64,000 nucleotides of DNA from Streptomyces sp. NBC_01428 (lineage in GTDB: Bacteria; Actinomycetota; Actinomycetes; Streptomycetales; Streptomycetaceae), in NCBI RefSeq assembly GCF_036231965.1, contig NZ_CP109499.1, positions 2,108,001-2,172,000 of the forward strand, written 5' to 3'. Positions 58,029-64,000 of the stretch are shown piece by piece (position 1 is the first letter of the stretch; each line of letters begins with the position of its first letter). The notes beneath the pieces are model-generated. The model had not been told where the DNA came from. It did no database searches and saw only the letters and a program-made list of their open reading frames with translations. A program made the position numbers and the translations under genes.

Positions 58029-58911
58029 GGGCGAGCTCCTTCGTACCGAACAGCCCGGCGGGCCGGATGAGCAGGATCGCGACCATCACCAGGTAGGGCG
58101 CGAGGTCGCCGAGGCCGCGCCCGAGGAAGGTGAGGTCGCTCTGGTAGCCGGTGGCGAGCGACTCGGTGACCCCGACGAGGAGGCCGCCGACGAGCGCGCC
58201 GGTCGTCGAGTCGAGGCCGCCGAGGATCGCCGCGGGGAACGCCTTGAGCGCGGCGAGCGAGGTGGCGCGTTCCAGCCCGGGGGTCGGGAAGACGGTCAGG
58301 AAGAGCGCGGCGACGGCGGCCAGAGCGCCCGCGACCGCCCAGGCGCCCAGCGACACCCGCCCGAGGCGCACGCCCATCAGCGCCGCGGTCTCCGGGCTCT
58401 CGGCGGCGGCCCGCATGGCCACCCCCCAGGAGGTGAAGCGGAAGGCGAGCAGGAACACCGTGATGAGCAGGCCCGCGGTGACGAACGCGGCGATCCGGGT
58501 GTGCGCGAGGGAGACCGGTCCGACGGTGAGGACGGCGTTGCCCCAGGGGTCGCCCATCGCGAGGACGTCCGTGCCGATGCGCCGGGTCAGTTCGGTGGTG
58601 AGCAGGATGTCGACGCCGATGGTGACGATGGCGAGGACGCTCTGGTCGGTGCCCCGGTAGCGGCGCATCACGAGGAACTCAACGGCCGCCCCCACCAGGG
58701 CCGCGCCCGCGACCCCGGCGAGCAGGGCGGGCCAGAAGCCGATGTCGTCGTGGAGGGTCGCGGTGACGTAGCCGCCCGCGAGGAGCAGCGAGGCGTGCGC
58801 GAAGTTCACGACCTCGGTGGCCCGGAAGATGACGACGAAGCCGAGGGCGATGAGGGCGTATACGGAGCCCATGGACAGGCCGTTGAGCAGGAGTTCGACG
58901 AAGGTGCTCAT
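58021..58911 (-). CDS. livH: ABC transporter permease LivH
   Basis: 296-aa integral membrane permease. The start LLNGLSMGSVYALIALGFVVIF is the LivH hallmark. The cytoplasmic coupling loop reads WGVAMRAAAESPETAALMGV, and the end contains PAAILGGLDSTTGALVGGLLVGV. Together with LivM it forms the channel. It overlaps livG by four bases. Confidence 0.9.
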   Translation of the reverse strand: MSTFVELLLNGLSMGSVYALIALGFVVIFRATEVVNFAHASLLLAGGYVTATLHDDIGFWPALLAGVAGAALVGAAVEFLVMRRYRGTDQSVLAIVTIGVDILLTTELTRRIGTDVLAMGDPWGNAVLTVGPVSLAHTRIAAFVTAGLLITVFLLAFRFTSWGVAMRAAAESPETAALMGVRLGRVSLGAWAVAGALAAVAALFLTVFPTPGLERATSLAALKAFPAAILGGLDSTTGALVGGLLVGVTESLATGYQSDLTFLGRGLGDLAPYLVMVAILLIRPAGLFGTKELARV

Positions 58912-59864
58912 GAAGCGGTCTCCTCTGGCTCGGCGCGCTCGCCCAGGTAGGCCCGCACCACCGCCGGGTCGTTCTGTACGTCTGCGGGGGCGCCGTCGGC
59001 GATGCGGCGCCCGAAGTCCAGTACGGTCACCGCGTCCGCGAGCCGCATCACCACCCCCATGTCGTGTTCCACCAGGACGATCGAGATGCCGAGGCTGTCG
59101 CGGACGCCCGCGACGACCGCCGCGGTACGGCGCCGTTCGTCGGCGGTCATGCCGGCGACGGGCTCGTCGAGGAGCAGCACGCGGGGCTCCATGCACAGCG
59201 CGCGCGCCAGCTCGGCGAGTTTCTGCTGCCCGTACGGGAGGGAGCCGGCGGGCCGGTCGAGCTGTCCTTCGATGCCGACGAACGCGGCGATCTCGCGGAC
59301 GCGTTCGCGGTGCCGCCGGTCCTCACGGGCCGCCGCGGGCAGCCGCAGCCCGGCGGCGAGGAAGCCGGTGCGGGTCAGCCGGTGCCGCCCGAGCAGCAGG
59401 CAGTCCTCGACGGTGGCGTGCGGCGGCAGGGCGAGGTTCTGGAAGATGCGGGCCACGCCGAGACCGGCGATGCGGTGCGGGGGCAGCCCGGTGAGTTCGC
59501 GGTCGCCGAGCCGGACACTGCCGGAGGCGGGCCGGCAGACACCGGACAGCACGTTGAAGCAGGTCGACTTGCCCGCGCCGTTCGGTCCGATCAGGGCGTG
59601 CACGGTGCCGGGGCGGACGGTGAAGCCGACCGCGTCGAGTGCGGTCAGCCCGGCGAACCGGACCGTCACGTCCCTGACCTCCAGGGCCGGGATGCCGGGG
59701 TCGGCGCCGTCCCGGGCGCTGGTGGCTCCCCCGGTGCCGGGGCCCGGTCCGTGTCCCGGCGGGCCGGACGGGGCGTCCGGTACGGGCCCGGCCGGCTGCC
59801 CCGTCCGCGCCGCGCCGGTGGTCTGCGTGGTGTCGTGCGGTGCCGCTGCGTCGCGTTCCTGCAC
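58908..59864 (-). CDS. livG: ABC transporter ATP-binding protein LivG
   Basis: 318-aa ATPase subunit. The first 60 residues are a Pro/Gly/Ala-rich extension not usual in LivG. Walker A GPNGAGKST, signature LPYGQQKLAELAR and Walker B VLLLDEPVAGM are intact, with the H-loop in IVLVEHDM. LivG with LivF powers the uptake. The GTG start lies six bases after the livF stop. Confidence 0.9.
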   Translation of the reverse strand: MQERDAAAPHDTTQTTGAARTGQPAGPVPDAPSGPPGHGPGPGTGGATSARDGADPGIPALEVRDVTVRFAGLTALDAVGFTVRPGTVHALIGPNGAGKSTCFNVLSGVCRPASGSVRLGDRELTGLPPHRIAGLGVARIFQNLALPPHATVEDCLLLGRHRLTRTGFLAAGLRLPAAAREDRRHRERVREIAAFVGIEGQLDRPAGSLPYGQQKLAELARALCMEPRVLLLDEPVAGMTADERRRTAAVVAGVRDSLGISIVLVEHDMGVVMRLADAVTVLDFGRRIADGAPADVQNDPAVVRAYLGERAEPEETAS

Positions 59865-59870
59865 GGCGGT

Positions 59871-60677
59871 TCACCCCTTCCAGCGGGACAGGGACGGAAG
59901 GCCGTCGCGTGCGGTCGCCCCGTCGGCCGCCGCGTCCTCGTCGACGACGCCGAGGTAGCGGCGGCGCACCTCGTCGGAGGCGGCGAGTTCGTCCGCGGCC
60001 CCCGACAGGGTCACCTCGCCGACCTCCAGCACGTAGGCGGTGGTGGCGAGCCGCAGGGCGAGGGCGGCGTTCTGTTCGACGAGCAGGACGGAGGTGCCCT
60101 GTTCGTTGATCTCCCGCACGGTGTCGGCGATCCGCGCGGCCATCAGCGGGGCGAGCCCGAGCGAGGGTTCGTCGAGCAGCAGCACCTTGGGGGCGCCCAT
60201 CAGGGCCCGGCCCACGGCGAGCATCTGCTGTTCTCCTCCGGACAGCAGCCCGGCCCGTTGCTGGGCGCGGTCGGCGAGCACCGGGAACAGGTCGTGCACG
60301 CGCCGCAGGGCCCGCGCCCGGTCGGCCCGGCCGCCGGTGCCGCCGAGCGCCCCGGCGCGCAGGTTGTCCGCGACCGTCATCCGGGCGAACACCCGTCGTC
60401 CCTCCGGGACCTGGGACACCCCGGCGGCGACCACCCGGTCCGGCGCCAGCCGGTCCAGCGGTCGTCCTCCCAGCGTGACCGTGCCGCCGGTCACCGCTCC
60501 CCCGTGGAAGGAGAGCGTCCGGCACACCGCCCGCAGGAGTGTCGACTTGCCCGCGCCGTTGCCGCCGAGGACCGTCACGACGGTCCCCTCCGGCACCTCC
60601 AACGACACGTGGCGCAGTGCGCGTACGGGGCCGTATCCGACCGACAGTTCCCGCACGAGCAGGGCGGAACCGCCCAT
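59871..60677 (-). CDS. livF: ABC transporter ATP-binding protein LivF
   Basis: 268-aa ATPase subunit and first gene of the operon. Walker A GGNGAGKST, signature LSGGEQQMLAVGR, Walker B VLLLDEPSLGL and the H-loop-equivalent VLLVEQN (LivF has Gln-Asn rather than His) are present. GGGAGGTGCC precedes the ATG at 60677. Divergent from the PucR-type regulator gene, with two inverted repeats between. Confidence 0.9.
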   Translation of the reverse strand: MGGSALLVRELSVGYGPVRALRHVSLEVPEGTVVTVLGGNGAGKSTLLRAVCRTLSFHGGAVTGGTVTLGGRPLDRLAPDRVVAAGVSQVPEGRRVFARMTVADNLRAGALGGTGGRADRARALRRVHDLFPVLADRAQQRAGLLSGGEQQMLAVGRALMGAPKVLLLDEPSLGLAPLMAARIADTVREINEQGTSVLLVEQNAALALRLATTAYVLEVGEVTLSGAADELAASDEVRRRYLGVVDEDAAADGATARDGLPSLSRWKG

Positions 60678-60787
60678 GGCACCTCCCTTGTTCTCGCTCG
60701 GTGTGGCGCTCACCTCAGCACCGGCGCACCGGCCCGTCCACGGCCCGCGCCCTAATCGCGGCGGCAGCCCAGCGGTGGTGCCCGCCC

Positions 60788-60805
60788 GTTGTGCACGCGC
60801 ACAAC
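60788..60805. promoter_or_regulatory. Candidate PucR-type operator
   Basis: GTTGTGC-ACGC-GCACAAC, a perfect 7-bp inverted repeat with a 4-base spacer. It lies between the divergent livF and PucR-type genes, about 50 bases upstream of the regulator's ATG. Confidence 0.55.
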
Positions 60806-60814
60806 ACCGCGTGT

Positions 60815-60836
60815 CAGGGGCCTGTGCGGGCCCCTG
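60815..60836. promoter_or_regulatory. Second inverted repeat in the liv-pucR control region
   Basis: CAGGGGCC-N6-GGCCCCTG, perfect 8-bp arms, ending 22 bases before the ATG of the regulator. It could be an operator or a transcript hairpin. Confidence 0.45.
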
Positions 60837-60857
60837 CCGGGGTGGCATCCTCCGGCC

Positions 60858-62111
60858 ATGGGTGGGCGCAGACCGCGAACCGGTCATGACTGGAAGCTGC
60901 TCGCGGAGTCGTGTGTGGCTCTGCTGGAACGGCTGCCCGAGCTCGTCGACGAGCACATCAGGCAGCTCACCGAGTACTCCCCCGTCTACGGACAGGTGCT
61001 GCCGCACGACCAGCAGTGGCGGGAGGCGGAGACCGCGATGCGCATCGGCATCCAGGCCATCTCCGCGCCGCGGGACTCACCGCGCCGCGATCTGGAGCAC
61101 GCCGAGGAGGCCGGCCGGCGGCGGGCCCAGCAGGGGCTGCCGCTCGAACTCCTCGTGCACGCCTACCGGTCCGCGGGCTATCTGGTGTGGGACGCGCTGA
61201 TGGAGAGCGCGGCGAGCCGGGAGCCCGAGCGGCTCTCCGTGCTCATGCGCTGCGCCACGATGGTGTGGTCGGCGGTCGACGTGCAGGCCGCGACCGCCTC
61301 GGAGTCCTACCTCGCGACCGAACGGGAACTGCGGCGGCGCACCGACGAACAGTTGCAGGCCCTGCTCGACGCGCTGCTGGAGGGTCAGGAGGCGCCGGGG
61401 CTCGCGGCCCGGGCCGCCGCCGGGCTCGATCTTCCCGAGCACGGCCCGTACGCCGTCGTCGTCCTGCGCACCGAGCGCCATGACGCGCGGGACGGACGGG
61501 ACGCGCGGGAGGGCCGGGAGGGGCGGGACGGCTGTGCCCGGCCGATGCTCGGCGCGGGGCTGCGGTTCATCTGGCGGATGCGGGCCGACTGCGAGATCGG
61601 CGTGGTGGCGCTGGACCCCGGGCAGGGCCTGGACGCCGTGGCCCGGCTGCTGGACGGGCGGCGCTCGGGTCCGGGCGGGATCAGCCCGGTCGTGTCGGGG
61701 CTCGGCGAGCTGGGGCGGGCCCGGCGCTGGGCGGAGCTGGCGCTGCGCACCTGCCTGCCGGACGCGACCGGTGTCGTCCGCCTCGACCAGCGGATGGCGA
61801 CGGCGCTGGTGGTGAGCCAGCCGGAACTGGCGGGCCGGCTGGTGTCGGACGTGTTCGGCGCGCTGCTGGAGCTCGAACCCGGCGACCGGGCCGTGCTGAT
61901 CGAGACGCTGGACATGTGGCTGGCCTGCGAGGGCTCGGCGGGCCGGGCCGCGGCCCGCCTGTACTGCCACCGGAACACCGTCTTCAACCGGCTGCGCCGC
62001 CTGGAGCAGCTGACGTCCCGCTCCCTGGCCCGCCCCCGCGACCTGATCGAGATGACCCTGGCCTTGGACGCGTACCGCCTGGCGGGAACGGGATCGGCGA
62101 CGGCGCGGTGA
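60858..62111 (+). CDS. PucR-family transcriptional regulator
   Basis: 417-aa regulator. An N-terminal RsbR/sensory helical domain (about residues 10-170) is followed by a GGDEF-like middle part. The C-terminal PucR helix-turn-helix contains LDMWLACEGSAGRAAARLYCHRNTVFNRLRRLEQLT. A short Asp/Arg/Gly/Glu repeat (DARDGRDAREGREGRDG) forms a linker near residue 210. PucR proteins control purine, proline or amino-acid use, so it likely controls the divergent liv operon. CATCCT lies six bases before the ATG without a ribosome binding site (leaderless). Confidence 0.88.
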   Translation: MGGRRPRTGHDWKLLAESCVALLERLPELVDEHIRQLTEYSPVYGQVLPHDQQWREAETAMRIGIQAISAPRDSPRRDLEHAEEAGRRRAQQGLPLELLVHAYRSAGYLVWDALMESAASREPERLSVLMRCATMVWSAVDVQAATASESYLATERELRRRTDEQLQALLDALLEGQEAPGLAARAAAGLDLPEHGPYAVVVLRTERHDARDGRDAREGREGRDGCARPMLGAGLRFIWRMRADCEIGVVALDPGQGLDAVARLLDGRRSGPGGISPVVSGLGELGRARRWAELALRTCLPDATGVVRLDQRMATALVVSQPELAGRLVSDVFGALLELEPGDRAVLIETLDMWLACEGSAGRAAARLYCHRNTVFNRLRRLEQLTSRSLARPRDLIEMTLALDAYRLAGTGSATAR

Positions 62112-62218
62112 GGCCGGGCCGCCTCCGCCGGAGGAGGGTACGGGGGGCGCGCCGCCCGGTCCGCCGGGAGCCCGGGGACGGCCGCCGCAGGCGGTACGGG
62201 GCGGTGTGGGGCCTGAGG

Positions 62219-62259
62219 GGCGCTCCGGCCGGGACCCCGGGGGTCGTGGCCGGTGCGCC
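62219..62259. terminator. Terminator between convergent pucR-type and glycerate kinase genes
   Basis: GGCGCTCCGGCC (62219-62230) pairs with GGCCGGTGCGCC (62248-62259), with one mismatch. An inner GACCCC/GGGGTC stem extends it. It precedes the glycerate kinase stop by nine bases. Confidence 0.6.
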
Positions 62260-62267
62260 CCGTGCGG

Positions 62268-63419
62268 TCAGGCCAGGAAGTCGCGCCCGATGTTCTCCGC
62301 GACGCGTTCCAGGATGGGGCCCGCGTCGGCGATGCACTTGGCGATGTCGGGCTCGACCTCGGTGAGGGGGTAGGCCCGCCGGATCCCGGCGGTGCCGAGG
62401 GCCTCCGGCCGCAGGGTGAGCCGGCCGCAGACCGCGACGACGTCCTTGCCCCCGGCGCGGGCGGCGGCCGCGACCCCGGCGGGAGCCTTGCCGTGCAGGG
62501 TCTGCTCGTCGAGTGACCCCTCGCCGGTGATCACCAGGGTGGCCCGCTCCAGCGCGGGCGCGAACCCGAGGACGTCGAGCATGACCTCGATCCCGGCCCG
62601 GAAGCGGGCGCCGAGGACGAGCGCGCCGTAGCCGATGCCGCCCGCGGCACCCGCGCCGGGCGCGGCGGCGTACTCGGCGGCCTTCGGCCCGATCGCCTTC
62701 TCCAGAACCGTGGCGAAGTGCGCGAGCGCGGCGTCCAGCGTCGCCACGTCGTCGGGGCTCGCGCCCTTCTGCGGGCCGTAGACGGCGGGCGCCCCCTTGG
62801 GCCCCGTCAGCGGGTTGTCCACGTCGCTGGCGAGGACGAGGTCGACGGAGGCGAGCCGTTCGTCCAGGCCGGACAGGTCCGCGGTGTCCACGTCACGCAG
62901 CGCGGCGCCGCCGGGCGCCACCGGCGTACCGTCCGCGGCGAGGAAGCGCGCGCCGAGCGCGGCCAGCATGCCCGCGCCGCCGTCCGTGGTCGCGCTGCCG
63001 CCGACACCGAAGACGATGGTGCGCGCACCGGCGTCGAGCGCGGCGCGCAGCAGTTCACCGGAGCCGTACGTCGAGGCCGTGAGGGGCGCGAAGACGCCCT
63101 CGGGCAGCCGCTGCAAGCCGCTCGCCTCGGCCATCTCCACCACCGCGGTGTCCCCGCGCAGCGCGTACGCGGCGGTCACCTCGTCGCCCAGCGGCCCGGC
63201 GACCCGCACCTCGCGGCGCTCGAACCCGGCCGCGACCGCCGCGTCGACGGTGCCGTCGCCGCCGTCCGCCACGGGCAGCGACTCGACCTCGATCCGCGGC
63301 ACGGCCCGGCGCAGTCCGGCCGTCACACGCTCCGCGACCTGTACGGCCGTCAGCGATCCCTTGAACTTGTCCGCGGCGATGAGCACACGGGGGGTCCGAT
63401 CCACTGCAGCGTCCGCCAC
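62268..63419 (-). CDS. glxK: Glycerate kinase (GlxK/GarK type)
   Basis: 383-aa kinase of the type I glycerate kinase family that phosphorylates glycerate. The start RVLIAADKFKGSLTA, the glycine-rich VADGGDGTVDAAV, the loop FGVGGSATTDGGAGML and GEGSLDEQTLHGKAP are all conserved. GTG 63419 follows AAGGGG about nine bases upstream and is preferred over the more upstream ATG-type start. Glyoxylate made by the ethylmalonyl-CoA pathway or by other routes could feed glycerate to this enzyme. The convergent regulator ends at 62111. Confidence 0.9.
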   Translation of the reverse strand: MADAAVDRTPRVLIAADKFKGSLTAVQVAERVTAGLRRAVPRIEVESLPVADGGDGTVDAAVAAGFERREVRVAGPLGDEVTAAYALRGDTAVVEMAEASGLQRLPEGVFAPLTASTYGSGELLRAALDAGARTIVFGVGGSATTDGGAGMLAALGARFLAADGTPVAPGGAALRDVDTADLSGLDERLASVDLVLASDVDNPLTGPKGAPAVYGPQKGASPDDVATLDAALAHFATVLEKAIGPKAAEYAAAPGAGAAGGIGYGALVLGARFRAGIEVMLDVLGFAPALERATLVITGEGSLDEQTLHGKAPAGVAAAARAGGKDVVAVCGRLTLRPEALGTAGIRRAYPLTEVEPDIAKCIADAGPILERVAENIGRDFLA

Positions 63420-63670
63420 CTTGCATTCCCCTTGCTTTCGGGCCTTGCACACGTCAAGGCAGTCGCGCCGCTGCGACCTTAACCGCAGGAAGCCCTCGCC
63501 GTCATGCCCCGCCCGACCTGCGGGACGGTCCGCGGCCGCGCTCCCGGCCCCGCGCCGGGGGCCCGCGGAACGTGACGCTCCGTGACGGCCGGGCAGGGGT
63601 GTGCGGCCGGTCGAGGCGGGTGCGGCGGGTGCCCGGGGCGGCGCGTCCGGGCTGTGGGCGGCGGGCTCGT

Positions 63671-63676
63671 TACCCT
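63671..63676 (+). promoter_or_regulatory. Likely -10 box of a leaderless transcript (NUDIX gene)
   Basis: TACCCT ends six bases before the ATG at 63683; there is no ribosome binding site. Confidence 0.45.
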
Positions 63677-63682
63677 TTCCGG

Positions 63683-64000
63683 ATGACCACGTCGGACTTC
63701 GCCGCGTACATCGCCGGCCTGCCGCGGGTGCTCGCCGCGGCCGCCGCTCTCTTCCGCGACGCCGAAGGGAACGTCCTGCTCGTCGAGCCGAACTACCGCG
63801 AGGGCTGGGGTCTTCCGGGCGGCACGGTGGAGTCGGACGACGGCGAGAGTCCGCGCCAGGGAGCGCGCCGCGAGACGGCCGAGGAGATCGGCCTCGACGT
63901 GGAGCTCGGCCGGCTCCTGGCGGTCGACTGGGTGCGGGGACCCGGCCGCCCGCCGCTGGTGGCCTACCTGTACGACGGCGGCGTCCTCGGCGACGGCGAC
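63683..64000 (+). CDS. NUDIX hydrolase, N-terminal part (cut by window edge)
   Basis: First 106 residues of a pyrophosphohydrolase that removes nucleoside-diphosphate-linked or related groups. The NUDIX box is seen as GLPGGTVESDDGES followed by RRETAEEIGL. Compared with the canonical G-x5-E-x7-REUxEExGU spacing, two extra residues (DD) sit in the first loop; I recall similar insertions in other streptomycete proteins. The substrate is unknown. The gene continues past the right edge. It is divergent from the glycerate kinase gene. Confidence 0.85.
   Translation, partial: MTTSDFAAYIAGLPRVLAAAAALFRDAEGNVLLVEPNYREGWGLPGGTVESDDGESPRQGARRETAEEIGLDVELGRLLAVDWVRGPGRPPLVAYLYDGGVLGDGD

Overview
The window is high-GC actinobacterial chromosome and almost certainly Streptomyces. 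Codon third positions are nearly always G or C, GTG starts are frequent, the proteins are typical of the genus (SigB/F/G-type sigma factor, DUF2795, DUF6158, orphan GvpL/F, crotonyl-CoA carboxylase/reductase), and the order ccr-meaA-citE-maoC-acd-psd-pssA is the one I remember from the S. coelicolor SCO64xx region (memory only, not checked). I see no rRNA, tRNA, transposase, prophage or CRISPR array. This looks like core chromosome rather than a mobile island.

Left part (1-16.7 kb, mostly minus strand): a truncated dnaK, an OsmC-type peroxidase, a MoxR AAA ATPase next to a metallopeptidase/von Willebrand A protein, a membrane alkaline-phosphatase-superfamily enzyme, two metallo-beta-lactamase-fold hydrolases, a DedA membrane protein, a degenerate aminotransferase with no lysine, a secreted wall-type protein, a SigB-like sigma factor divergent from a DUF2795 gene with a SigB-like promoter, and an ABC-F ATPase.

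Middle (16.8-43.6 kb): a PAP2-lipid kinase fusion, a methyltransferase, an orphan gas-vesicle GvpL/F protein, a translationally coupled NADH dehydrogenase/transketolase pair, a DUF5107 protein, a divergent arginase-fold protein, and a run of peptidases on one strand (CocE-like, S66, S9, M20, M55) that could process peptides including D-amino-acid peptides. A 15-bp minisatellite sits inside this run. Next come an MFS exporter fused to three carboxypeptidase-regulatory-like domains, a radical SAM gene whose promoter carries a perfect LexA/SOS box, a secreted tripeptidyl-aminopeptidase-like hydrolase, RidA and a GNAT acetyltransferase.

Right part (44.6-64 kb): the ethylmalonyl-CoA pathway locus (internally duplicated hydroxyacyl-CoA dehydrogenase, TetR regulator, then ccr-meaA-mcl-mch-mcd as one operon) converts crotonyl-CoA with CO2 to glyoxylate and propionyl-CoA. 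In Streptomyces this supplies ethylmalonyl-CoA and C3 units for growth on acetate and for polyketides. The phosphatidylethanolamine genes psd and pssA follow, ending in a strong bidirectional terminator. Then comes a five-gene branched-chain-amino-acid-type ABC transporter operon divergent from a PucR-type regulator with two inverted repeats between them, then glycerate kinase, and the start of a NUDIX gene cut by the window edge. Glycerate kinase may use glycerate derived from glyoxylate, which would link it to the pathway above.

No wholly new multi-gene system stands out. The strongest unusual items are the lysine-free aminotransferase, the SOS-box radical SAM gene, the exporter-regulatory-domain fusion, the paired palindromes upstream of the CocE-like gene, the minisatellite and the MoxR-metallopeptidase/VWA pair.
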